DNA of 64,000 nucleotides from Streptomyces eurocidicus (GTDB lineage: Bacteria > Actinomycetota > Actinomycetes > Streptomycetales > Streptomycetaceae). Shown in pieces: positions 7,567 to 15,881 of the stretch (the first letter of the stretch is position 1; each line of letters opens with the position of its first letter). The stretch is from contig NZ_LGUI01000004.1 of assembly GCF_002891295.1 (NCBI RefSeq), positions 372,001-436,000 on the forward strand, written 5' to 3'. The notes beneath the pieces were generated by a model. It did not search any database and had not been told where the DNA came from. It was given only the letters and a program-made list of their open reading frames with translations. Made by a program: the position numbers and the translations under genes.

Positions 7567-10500
7567 TGGGCATCCAGGGTCTCGATCCAGCTTGCCTGCT
7601 GCGTCTTAGTCCGGAGCGGCCCGTTGATCTTATTGGCCAGATGGTCGAGCGGTCCACCTACGTACTTCTCCATCGGCTCTCGTATGTACGGGAGATGAGT
7701 CAAGGACGAGATGGTAGTCGGATTCGTGACAGTGATCTTCACTTCAGATTTCCCGGTCCGAGTATCGCGCGAGAGGACCTGGAAGTCATAGGTGTACGTT
7801 CCGACGAAGACGGAAGTATCGGTTCCGTACTTTCCATTGGTCCACCAATTCTGAATGACCCCGGACCGACCGGCCGATCTCAGGTATTCGAAGTCGGTAA
7901 TGAACCGGCCGACACCTTCAGATTTGTAGACATTGTAATCACCACTGCCAGATTCCGCGTTATGTTTGATTTGTTCAAGGATTTCAGCACGGACCTTGTC
8001 CATCGAGTGGTCCCCGCGGAGTTCCTTGGTGAACCTGTCTCCCGGCCCGTAGGTGTCCACCTTCCTGCCGGTTCCGGTCAGCCACTGGACTCCGAGCCAG
8101 AACGCGCTGGGGGAACCGGTCTTGGAATTGTCCGACAATGCCAGCCGCATGTTCTCGAGCTGCCATCGTTCGATGTTCGACAGCATGGCCTCGGATGCGC
8201 GGGCCACCTCCGCCTGCGCACGGCGCAGCGCCTCTGCCTCTGCGACCTTGATTTCGTAGGCATGGATGGCGCCTCGGTGGGCTTCTTCGGCGGCTGCGGC
8301 GTCCTTGCCTGCAGCTTCGGCCGAAGCGCGGGCCGCACCGGCGGAAGCGTAGGCCGCCTGTGCTGAGCCGCTTGCCCGTTCAGCGGAGAGCATGGCCCGT
8401 GTCGCGGAGTACTCGGCCTTGGCGGCGTCGTCCTCCGCTGCTGTCGCTGCGGCGTCGGCCGTCCGTGCGGACTTGGCAGCCTCGGCTGCCGATGTCTCGG
8501 CCTGGTTCGCGTAACCATCAGCCTTGGTGGCGAACTCCTTCGCCACGCCGGCTGCCTTCAGAGCCTCGTCGGCATAGCGCTGGGCCTGGTCGGCGGCATC
8601 GTTGGCCTTGACCGCGACGACGGCTGCCTCGGCAGCGTCCTTCTGCGCGGTGGCCGCGGTTCCGGCGGCTTCGGCGATGAGCTGCTCGACGAAGGCGACG
8701 TGCGTGGCGGTGAGGTGGTCGCTCCGGGCGGTCGAGTACTGCCCGACCTGGATGAACTCGTGGAGAGCCTCGTCAGTTCCTTGCAGGGCGACCTTGGCCA
8801 TGGCTTGCGTCTCGGGACCACCGCTGCCCATCAGCTGAGTGGCACGGATGCGGTCATCGGTCACTTGCGCGGCGTACTGACCTTCACGGAGGAAATCGAC
8901 GAGCTTACCGACCGATCCGTCCCTCAGTGCCGTCTGGGCGGCACTCTTGAGTTCAGGGCCCCCACTGCCCATGATCTGAGTGACCCGCACCCGGTAGTCG
9001 GTCCGCGCGGCCTCATAGCCACCGGTGCGCAGAAACTCGCTGATCGTCTTCGCGTCCCCCTTGAGCGCCTCGGCGGCGGCTTTCCGGAGGCTTTCGTATT
9101 CGCTGTCGACCGCGAGGACCTGAACCTGCGCGCGTTCGTCCTGCGTCGCGGCCTGCTGCCAACCGGTGCGCAGGTAGGACCGGACGGCTTCGTCGGAGCC
9201 GGTGAGCGCGGTTTTGGCGGCAGCCTGGCTCCAGGGGCCGCGGGTCTTCATCGCGAGGACGGCGACCTTGCGGCCCTTGGCCGCCACGTCCTTGACGTCC
9301 GTGCCGGGCTTGGCGGCTTCGGCGGCCAGACGCACGGCCTCCTCGTCGAGGTCCTTGGTGGCCTTTTCGGCTCGGTCCGCGGCATCCTTGCCCAGGGCCT
9401 GGACGTTCTTCTCCGCCCTGGCCTGCTCGATGCCGGCAGCGGTCCTGGCCTTGAGCCCCTCGGCCTCGACCTTCGTGGCCACGTCGTGGACCTTCTTGGC
9501 CGTTTCGACCGCGTCGGTCGCCTGGTCAGCCGCTTCCTTGGCCGCCTTGGCGTGGGCGGTGGACTCCTTCGCGGCCGTCGCCGCCTCGCCCGCGTGCTTC
9601 GCGGCCTCCCTCGCGGCGGTCGCCGCCTTCCTCGCGTGCCCGGCAGCGCTGGTGGCCGCTGCGCGCGCCTCTCCCGCGGCGCTCGCGGCCGCGTAGGCGA
9701 GGTCCCGTGCCGCAGTGGCGGCCCGACGCGACTCACGGGCCTGGCTGCGTGCCGTCGCCGCCCAGCTCTTGGCCCGGGAAGCTTCGGCGCTCGCCCCGCC
9801 GGCGTAACCGGCGGCCTCGTCGGCGGCATCCGCGGCAGCGTCGGCGTTGGAGCTGGCACCGGCGGCGGCGTCAGCTGCCGCGCCGGCCTCCTTCGCGGCG
9901 ATCTCCACCTGCTTGGCGGCCGCCGCGGAAGTCTCCGCCGCTTGGGCAGCGGCGTCGGCGTCCTCGGCGGCCTGTCGCGCGGCCGAAGCCATGCCGGCAT
10001 TCGCCGCCGCGCCGGCTGCCGCGTCACGGGCCCGCGAGGCGGCGGCAGCGGCGGCCGAAGCGGCGGCCGCGGCGTTGGCAGCGGCCGAAGCAGCCATCCG
10101 GGCAGCGTAGTTGGCGGCCTGCGCGGCTTCGATCGCTTCCTGCGCGGCGGATGCGGCGCGCTGTGCCGCGTCCGCCGCACGCCCTGCGGCGCCCGCGGCC
10201 CGGCCGGCGTCCTTGCCCGCCGCCTGGGTCTCCTCGGCGGCCGTCTTCGCCTGCTCCTTGGCCAGCTCGGAAGCCTTCACCGCACGCTTGGAGGCGTCCT
10301 TGGCCGCGTCGGTCTGCTGCTTGGCCACGGCACCCGCGGTCTTGGCCCGCTCAGCCAACTGGCCAACAGTCGCCCGTTCCTGATCCCGGGAAAGGGCGAC
10401 GTTCTGCCCCACTGCCAGGAACTCGCGGACGTCGTCCGCCGAGCCCCGCAGCGCCACTTTCGCGGCTTCCTTCGTCGCCGGACCGCCCGCGCTCATGATC

Positions 10501-11081
10501 TGGGTGACCTTGAGCCGGTCGTCGTTGTCCCGGGTCGAGTACTGGCCCGAGTCGAGAAACTTCCGGATGTCGTCGATCGAGCCGCGCAGCGCGGTCTGGG
10601 CGGCCTCCTTGGTCGCGGGGCCACCCGCTTCCATGATCTGCGTGGTGCGGATCCGCATGTCCGTCTCGAACGGAGCCCGCCAGCCGTCCTTGAGGAAGGC
10701 GCGCAGTTCCTCCCGTGAACCGTGCAGTGCCTTGTAGGCCGCCTCACGGACGGTCACTCCACCCGCGGTGAAGATCCGTGTCGCGTTGATGCGCTCGTCA
10801 CTGAGTTCGGCGAAGTCCTTCTCGCTGCTGAGGAACTTGCGGACGTCTTCGTCGGTACCTATGAGCGCGGCCTCGGCCGCGGCCTTGACCGAAGGGCCAC
10901 CCGTCGTCCACAGCTCCACCACACGACCCCGGTCCGACGCGGCCGGATCCTGCGCCGCTGCGGCAGGGACCGCTCCGAGCAGGCCCATGAGGAGGGACAA
11001 GGGCAGCAAGGCCAGGCACAGCAGACGTCTGCCGAACCCTTGCCTTCTCTCGGCCCCCGTCAAGGAGAGTTTATATCTCAC
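7563..11081 (-). CDS. umbC: UmbC-type umbrella toxin (eight ALF repeats, two coiled coils, C-terminal toxin)
   Basis: Secreted polymorphic toxin, 1172 residues, GTG start with a weak ribosome site. A signal peptide covers about residues 1-43 (ending AVPAAAA). Four ALF repeats (PF03752 type, pattern GGPxxKEAAxxAL...FLxxGQ) lie at about 50-237. An alanine-rich coiled coil at about 237-605 forms a long stalk. Four more ALF repeats span about 605-788, and a second coiled coil spans 790-965. From about residue 970 (NIERWQLENMRLAL) a different, aromatic-rich domain of about 200 residues follows, encoded by noticeably lower-GC DNA. This 4+4 ALF layout is that of UmbC, the core of Streptomyces umbrella particles. 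UmbB binds the ALF crown, UmbA lectins form the spokes, and the C-terminus poisons competing hyphae. The toxin domain (with GDYNVYKSEGVGRF and GVIQNWWTNGKYG) is not one I can name. Confidence 0.9.
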   Translation of the reverse strand: MRYKLSLTGAERRQGFGRRLLCLALLPLSLLMGLLGAVPAAAAQDPAASDRGRVVELWTTGGPSVKAAAEAALIGTDEDVRKFLSSEKDFAELSDERINATRIFTAGGVTVREAAYKALHGSREELRAFLKDGWRAPFETDMRIRTTQIMEAGGPATKEAAQTALRGSIDDIRKFLDSGQYSTRDNDDRLKVTQIMSAGGPATKEAAKVALRGSADDVREFLAVGQNVALSRDQERATVGQLAERAKTAGAVAKQQTDAAKDASKRAVKASELAKEQAKTAAEETQAAGKDAGRAAGAAGRAADAAQRAASAAQEAIEAAQAANYAARMAASAAANAAAAASAAAAAASRARDAAAGAAANAGMASAARQAAEDADAAAQAAETSAAAAKQVEIAAKEAGAAADAAAGASSNADAAADAADEAAGYAGGASAEASRAKSWAATARSQARESRRAATAARDLAYAAASAAGEARAAATSAAGHARKAATAAREAAKHAGEAATAAKESTAHAKAAKEAADQATDAVETAKKVHDVATKVEAEGLKARTAAGIEQARAEKNVQALGKDAADRAEKATKDLDEEAVRLAAEAAKPGTDVKDVAAKGRKVAVLAMKTRGPWSQAAAKTALTGSDEAVRSYLRTGWQQAATQDERAQVQVLAVDSEYESLRKAAAEALKGDAKTISEFLRTGGYEAARTDYRVRVTQIMGSGGPELKSAAQTALRDGSVGKLVDFLREGQYAAQVTDDRIRATQLMGSGGPETQAMAKVALQGTDEALHEFIQVGQYSTARSDHLTATHVAFVEQLIAEAAGTAATAQKDAAEAAVVAVKANDAADQAQRYADEALKAAGVAKEFATKADGYANQAETSAAEAAKSARTADAAATAAEDDAAKAEYSATRAMLSAERASGSAQAAYASAGAARASAEAAGKDAAAAEEAHRGAIHAYEIKVAEAEALRRAQAEVARASEAMLSNIERWQLENMRLALSDNSKTGSPSAFWLGVQWLTGTGRKVDTYGPGDRFTKELRGDHSMDKVRAEILEQIKHNAESGSGDYNVYKSEGVGRFITDFEYLRSAGRSGVIQNWWTNGKYGTDTSVFVGTYTYDFQVLSRDTRTGKSEVKITVTNPTTISSLTHLPYIREPMEKYVGGPLDHLANKINGPLRTKTQQASWIETLDAQ

Positions 11082-11394
11082 ATCAGTTCTCTATCGCTAG
11101 TTTCATAACACCGGCATTCGGCGCCGCGAGCATAGACCCATTGATCGACTCCGGCGGTCGATGATGGCCAAAATTTCCCCTGCACGACCGAGCGAGGGGC
11201 GACACCCCCAGCTTGGTCGTCATGAACATGACATCTATCTACTTGAGGTAACCCGCTTATTTGCAGGGCTCTACAGCCCTACACTCGGTCAAGCAACAGC
11301 AAAATCAAACGGCATGGTAGGTTTCTTGCCGTCGACTTTATCTTGTCGTTATGCACAGCTATTTCCGCTGCATATCCCCTGGAAGGATTCTCTG
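11082..11394. promoter_or_regulatory. Divergent promoter region between umbC and umbB
   Basis: A 313-base gap between head-to-head umbC and umbB with markedly lower GC than the chromosome average. It must hold both promoters. An open plus-strand frame continues back to 11161, but it lacks a signal peptide or coding bias and is treated as non-coding. No clear operator was seen. Confidence 0.55.
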
Positions 11395-11907
11395 GTGATA
11401 TCTCGCGCGCGTAGAAATCTGCTCGCCGGCGTTATCGGATCCATCTCCATAATCGCCTCCGGCACACCCTCTGTAGCTGCGGTCTCGACCGGGCCGGACG
11501 AGACCCCCCTACCTTCCGCCGTGGAGACCTTCGAGTACCCGAACGCGGCGAAGATCCTCAAGGAGCAGGGCATCGCGCTCCGCAAGGGCGACGGGCACAT
11601 CCTGCTGGCCGACTGCAGGGTTTCCAAGGACATCCAGGTGATGACCTCGATGGATCACCCTGGCCAGACCGAGCGCGGCCTCTACTGCTTCAAGGTCACC
11701 GGCACCGGGAAGACCGGCTACCTCTCCCTGGAAATCCCCAAGGTCTACAACATCATGACCGGTGACGTAGCGGTTCGGGCCAGCCTCACCGCCGAGGGGC
11801 AGACCCAGACCGTCACTGTCCCCAAGAACGACGGCAAGGGTGTCGGAACGGGCGGCACCCCGCCGACCGCACCCACGGTCCTGGTCGAGCTCCGTGTAAC
11901 CGGCTGA
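11395..11907 (+). CDS. umbB: UmbB-type adaptor of the umbrella particle
   Basis: Secreted protein of 170 residues. The GTG at 11395 is chosen because GGAAGGA lies 7 nt upstream and because it places a signal peptide (RARRNLLAGV to PSVAAVS) at the N-terminus. The mature part has two cysteines (LLADCRVSKDIQ and GLYCFKVTG) spaced about 30 residues apart, suggesting one disulfide in a small beta-rich fold, and ends VLVELRVTG. Position is the key evidence: it is divergent from umbC and directly upstream of the UmbA-like lectin. In known particles UmbB joins ALF repeats of UmbC to UmbA. I recognise it by context and size rather than by a diagnostic motif. Confidence 0.75.
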   Translation: MISRARRNLLAGVIGSISIIASGTPSVAAVSTGPDETPLPSAVETFEYPNAAKILKEQGIALRKGDGHILLADCRVSKDIQVMTSMDHPGQTERGLYCFKVTGTGKTGYLSLEIPKVYNIMTGDVAVRASLTAEGQTQTVTVPKNDGKGVGTGGTPPTAPTVLVELRVTG

Positions 11908-11963
11908 TCGAAAGATCCTCCCGGGCCACTCTTCAACCGCTCAGAACCAGACAGGAAAAGCAC

Positions 11964-13562
11964 ATGTTCGCCAGACGACCCCGCGCAGCCATGGCCGCTG
12001 GGCTCCTCGCCTCCACCGCCGTAGCCGGCCTGCTGACGGCCACTTCCGCCGACGCCGTCGTGGGCACGGCGGCCAAGGACGGCACCTACACCTTCACTGC
12101 CAAGCTCGACATCGGGGCCGGACAGCGCAGTTGCTCGGCCGCGCTGATCGCGCAGCAGTGGCTGGTCACCGCCGCCAGCTGCTTCGCCGACAATCCGGCC
12201 CAGGGGTTCAAGGTCGCCGCGGGCGCGCCCAAGTTGAAGACGACGGCCACCGTCGGGCGCACCGATCTCACGCGCGATGCCGGAAGTGTCGTCAACGTCG
12301 TCGAGCTCGTTCCGCGCGAGGACCGTGATCTGGTGCTTGCCAGGCTGGAGACCCCGGTCCCCGGCGTCGCTCCCGTGGGAGTCGGCTCCAACGCCGCGCT
12401 GCCGGGCGAGGACCTGTGGGCCTCCGGTTACGGGCGCACCAAGGACGAGTGGGTGCCTGACCGTCTGCACTACGCGAAGTTCACTGTCGGATCGGTCAAG
12501 GACACCTCCCTCGGCCTCTCCGGCAAGTCCGACGACGCGGTGCTCTGCCAGGGCGACACCGGAGGCCCCGCCTTCCGGGACATCGGCGGCCGCTACGAAC
12601 TGGCCGGCATCCACAGCACCTCCGGGCAGGCCGGCTGCTTCGGCACCGACGAGGCCGAGACCCGCAAGGGCGCCACCGACACCCGCGTCGACGACATCGC
12701 CGCCTGGATCCAGACCACCACCGCCCCCCGGGACCTTCTCAAGGGCAAGAAGTGGACCGACGCCAAGCACCTGGTCCCCGGTTACTTCACCGGCGGCGCG
12801 CCCGGCGGCAGCCGGCACATGGACCTCTTCGTCACATGGGCGGACGGCTCGGCCAGCCTCTTCCAGGGTGCCGACAACAACGACCCGAAGTACCCCTTCA
12901 CCGCCGAGCACAAGATCTCGGGCAGCGGTTGGAAGGGCGCCAAGACCGTCTCGGGCGGCAACTTCGCCGGCAGTGGTTCCGACGGCCTGATGGTCAGCTG
13001 GGAATCGGGCGAGGTCACCTGGTTCTCCCACGTCGACCAGAACGGGTTCAGCAAGGAAGAGCAGCTCAGGCCCGCCAACACGACCTGGAAGGAATACGCC
13101 AAGCTGACCGCGGTCGGCAAGTACACCGGCAACGCTCTGCGTGACGACGTGCTCGTCGTCTGGCAGGACGGCTCCATTTCGCTCTTCCCCGACCTTGGCA
13201 CGAACAAGCTGAAGGGCGAGATCCAGCTGCAGAAGGCGCTGCCCGTCGGAACCTACATCGCGCAGATCAGTGCGGGTGAGTTCACCGGCAAGGCGACCTC
13301 CGACCTCCTGATCCGCTGGAAGAACGGTGCAGCCAGCATCTTCCCGGGCGTGACCCCCTCGGCCAAGCCGTTCCACGACGAGATCCCGTTCCGTCCCGTC
13401 GATTCCGCATGGAAGAACACCCTGTCGGTTACGGCAGGAGCCTTCGCCGCCAACAACCGTCCCGCCGACGTCCTGGTCCGTTGGAACGACGGCAACCTCG
13501 GCCTTTACCCGGCCGTGGACACGGCCGGTACGCATGGCGAGGTCGATCTCCTCCTCCAGTAA
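11964..13562 (+). CDS. umbA: UmbA-type lectin with inactive trypsin-like domain
   Basis: Secreted protein of 532 residues, ATG preceded by AGGAAAAG. A signal peptide (about 1-31, ending TSADA) precedes a chymotrypsin-fold domain (about 35-255). The catalytic triad is broken: the TAAHC motif reads TAASC (His replaced by Ser72), Asp122 is kept in RDLVLARL, and GDSGGP reads GDTGGP (Ser replaced by Thr199). From about 270 to the end, repeats of about 60 residues (DVLVVWQDGSISLFP, DLLIRWKNGAASIFPG, DVLVRWNDGNLGLYP) form a lectin-like beta-propeller. A degenerate protease plus a lectin is the UmbA architecture, where the protease fold docks on UmbB and the lectin recognises target hyphae. It probably forms an operon with umbB (56-nt gap) and ends in a hairpin at 13656-13687. 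Confidence 0.88.
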   Translation: MFARRPRAAMAAGLLASTAVAGLLTATSADAVVGTAAKDGTYTFTAKLDIGAGQRSCSAALIAQQWLVTAASCFADNPAQGFKVAAGAPKLKTTATVGRTDLTRDAGSVVNVVELVPREDRDLVLARLETPVPGVAPVGVGSNAALPGEDLWASGYGRTKDEWVPDRLHYAKFTVGSVKDTSLGLSGKSDDAVLCQGDTGGPAFRDIGGRYELAGIHSTSGQAGCFGTDEAETRKGATDTRVDDIAAWIQTTTAPRDLLKGKKWTDAKHLVPGYFTGGAPGGSRHMDLFVTWADGSASLFQGADNNDPKYPFTAEHKISGSGWKGAKTVSGGNFAGSGSDGLMVSWESGEVTWFSHVDQNGFSKEEQLRPANTTWKEYAKLTAVGKYTGNALRDDVLVVWQDGSISLFPDLGTNKLKGEIQLQKALPVGTYIAQISAGEFTGKATSDLLIRWKNGAASIFPGVTPSAKPFHDEIPFRPVDSAWKNTLSVTAGAFAANNRPADVLVRWNDGNLGLYPAVDTAGTHGEVDLLLQ

Positions 13563-13655
13563 GACGGGCCGTGTCGGCGGCCTCGGGACACATCGACGGG
13601 AGATCCCGGCCGTCGCCCCGGACCGCTGTCCGGGAATCGACAACAGCTTCCGAAC

Positions 13656-13687
13656 GGGCTTGGCACGGCTCGAGCCGTGCCAAGCCC
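13656..13687 (+). terminator. Perfect 32-nt palindrome after umbA
   Basis: Sixteen-base arms starting GGGCTTGGCACGG meet at a central CTCGAG with no unpaired loop, about 95 bases downstream of the umbA stop. It probably terminates the umbBA transcript. Confidence 0.65.
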
Positions 13688-13814
13688 CTCAGCCGCGCAG
13701 GCATTGCCCCGGCCGGAATCAACCCGCTCGGTCCATCTGAGGAGTCCATGACGCCGTCACGGTGGAGCATTTGATTCCGGTTGCCCGGAGCAGACATGGC
13801 AGAAAGACGTTTCT

Positions 13815-15515
13815 TTGTTCAAGAGATCTCACCACCATGCCGGGGAATCACGTCCCGGCACCCCGGTTCGGCTGGCCCGGTGCGCCTTGGCCACAGCACT
13901 GACGGTCGGCGCACTGGCGACAGGTGCCCCCCTCGCGGCCGCCGCCACCGCGAAAGCGCCCGTACCGTCGCCGAGGCCCAGCACCAGCGGCGGACCGGCG
14001 GCGGCTCTGGCGGCGGCTCCCGACGCCTTCGCGAAGAACTGGAAGGTGCCGCGGCTCGCCGTGATGCCTCTGGGCGACTCGATCACCCATGGCGCCGGCA
14101 GCTCCAACGGCGCCGGATACCGCGACGACCTGTGGAGTCAGCTCGCTCCGCATACGAGCAATCTGGACTTCGTGGGGTCCCTGCGGAACGGCAAGCTGCC
14201 GGATCCCGATCATGAGGGGCACTGGGGCTGGAAGATCGGCGGTCTGTCCGCCAACATCGACCGATGGCTCCCGGCGGCGAAGCCGAACACGGTGCTGCTC
14301 CACATCGGCACCAACGACATGCACGACGACTATCAGGTGGACACGGCCCCCCGACGCCTTGGGGAACTCGTCGACAAAATAACGTCGGCGGCCCCCGACA
14401 TGACCGTACTGGTCTCCTCGCTCGTCCCCTCCAAGGACGCCGGAACCCAGCAGCGCATCGAGCGGTTCAACGCCGTGATCCCTCAGCTGGTCGCAGAGCG
14501 CAAGGCCAAGGGCCGGCACATCGGCTTCGTCGATATGAGCGCCGTCACCACCCAGGACCTCGACGACGACCTCCACCCCCGGGACAGCGGCTACGTCAAG
14601 ATGGCGGACGCCTTCTACAACGGGGTGGCTCAGGCGGCGGCCGACGGCTGGATAAAGCAGCGTGTGGACATCAAGCCGGGAACCCCTGCCCGTAAGGCGA
14701 CGCCCGGGGATTACCGGATAGACATCAACGGCGACGGACGAGCCGACTACCTCGTCGTCCAGGACAACGGCGTCGTCAACGCCTGGATCAACAACGGAGG
14801 CACCGGCCACGGCGGCTGGAGCGAACAAGGCACCTTCGCCACCGGCGTCGGCGAACCCGGAAGCAAAGTCCGCTTCGCCGACATCAACGGCGACGGACGA
14901 GCCGACTACCTCGTCGTCCAAGACAACGGCGTGATCAACGCCTGGATCAACAACGGAGGCACCGGCCACGGCGGCTGGACCGAGCAAGGCACCTTCGCCA
15001 CCGGCGTCGGCGAACCCGGAAGCAAAGTCCGCTTCGCCGACATCAACGGCGACGGACGAGCCGACTACCTCGTCGTCCAAGACAACGGCGTGATCAACGC
15101 CTGGATCAACAACGGAGGCACCGGCCACGGCGGCTGGAGCGAACAAGGCACCTTCGCCACCGGCGTCGGCGAACCCGGAGACAAAGTCCGCTTCGCCGAC
15201 ATCAACGCCGACGGCAAAGCCGACTACCTCGTCGTCCAAGACAACGGCGTGATCAACGCCTGGATCAACAACGGAGGCACCGGCCACGGCGGCTGGAGCG
15301 AACAAGGCACCTTCGCCACCGGCGTCGGCGAACCCGGAGACAAAGTCCGCTTCGCCGACATCAACGCCGACGGCAAAGCCGACTACCTCACCCTCCAAGA
15401 CAACGGCGTCGTCAACGCCTGGATCAACAACGGAGGCACCGGCCACGGCGGCTGGAGCGAACAAGGCACCTTCGCCACCGGCGTCGGCGAACCCGGGCAC
15501 AAGGTACGGATCTAG
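13815..15515 (+). CDS. Secreted SGNH/GDSL esterase with five C-terminal FG-GAP-like repeats
   Basis: A 566-residue exported protein. The TTG at 13815 is the only reasonable start for the signal peptide (ALATALTVGALATGAP...AAAA); the ribosome site is weak, so the start is uncertain. The SGNH hydrolase domain (about 80-280) has block I GDSITHG (nucleophile Ser89), block III GTND and block V DLHP, so the catalytic set is intact. The rest is five 53-residue repeats beginning DINGDGRADYLVVQDNG, each with a calcium-binding-like DxNxDGxxD loop, which probably fold as a propeller or lectin. The esterase may deacylate extracellular glycans or lipids, but the substrate is unknown. It sits between umbA and an acyltransferase, and its repeats echo the UmbA lectin region. 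Confidence 0.85.
   Translation: MFKRSHHHAGESRPGTPVRLARCALATALTVGALATGAPLAAAATAKAPVPSPRPSTSGGPAAALAAAPDAFAKNWKVPRLAVMPLGDSITHGAGSSNGAGYRDDLWSQLAPHTSNLDFVGSLRNGKLPDPDHEGHWGWKIGGLSANIDRWLPAAKPNTVLLHIGTNDMHDDYQVDTAPRRLGELVDKITSAAPDMTVLVSSLVPSKDAGTQQRIERFNAVIPQLVAERKAKGRHIGFVDMSAVTTQDLDDDLHPRDSGYVKMADAFYNGVAQAAADGWIKQRVDIKPGTPARKATPGDYRIDINGDGRADYLVVQDNGVVNAWINNGGTGHGGWSEQGTFATGVGEPGSKVRFADINGDGRADYLVVQDNGVINAWINNGGTGHGGWTEQGTFATGVGEPGSKVRFADINGDGRADYLVVQDNGVINAWINNGGTGHGGWSEQGTFATGVGEPGDKVRFADINADGKADYLVVQDNGVINAWINNGGTGHGGWSEQGTFATGVGEPGDKVRFADINADGKADYLTLQDNGVVNAWINNGGTGHGGWSEQGTFATGVGEPGHKVRI
14721..15515 (+). repeat. Five tandem 159-bp coding repeats
   Basis: Units start at 14721, 14880, 15039, 15198 and 15357. 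They are almost identical at the DNA level, differing mainly in GACGGACGAG versus GACGGCAAAG after AACG and in a few third positions. Silent-site identity this high implies recent expansion or gene conversion. The last unit ends in the stop codon of the esterase. Confidence 0.95.
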
Positions 15516-15881
15516 GGCCCCGAGGGCAGCAGCGTGACAGAGGTTCGCGTCACGCGGCAGTGACGGTGACCAGGCGTCCGTCTCCCGACGTGCAGGGGCC
15601 ATGACCCCTGGAATTCTGTGACTGCAATGTCTCATGCAGTGACCATCTAGCCTATAAGATGAGCGCTTCATGCCCATTCGTTCCACAGCCGACGCCCGTC
15701 TTGGGCCGATTCGGCCATGCCCTATATCACCTTGTTCCGCCCGACGCACGTCGGGCGGAACCCAGGCGTCTTCGCGAGCCCTGGAGATCGCACCTTCATG
15801 GCCGCGCCACGCCCTCGCAAGGCCCTACGACGCAACCGACGTCACGGGATTTCGCCTGCTCGTCACCTGGGATAGCTGACA
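15516..15881. other. Intergenic region with two hairpins
   Basis: A 366-base gap with no gene. It holds CAGGGG-CCATGA-CCCCTG at 15592-15609 and a 13-bp hairpin at 15734-15761. The hairpins probably end the esterase transcript; a promoter for the acyltransferase should lie in the remainder but is not obvious. Confidence 0.5.
15734..15761 (+). terminator. 13-bp hairpin upstream of the acyltransferase
   Basis: GTTCCGCCCGACG and its exact complement are separated by only CA. It lies between two plus-strand genes and could be the esterase terminator, though it is 220 bases past the stop. Confidence 0.5.

Noticed and set aside
8700..10718. Plus-strand frame opposite umbC
   Set aside because: Gly/Arg/Leu-rich shadow created by the Ala-rich coiled-coil codons of umbC.
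11161..11394. N-terminal extension of the UmbB frame
   Set aside because: It would bury the signal peptide in the middle of the protein; GTG 11395 has a good ribosome site.
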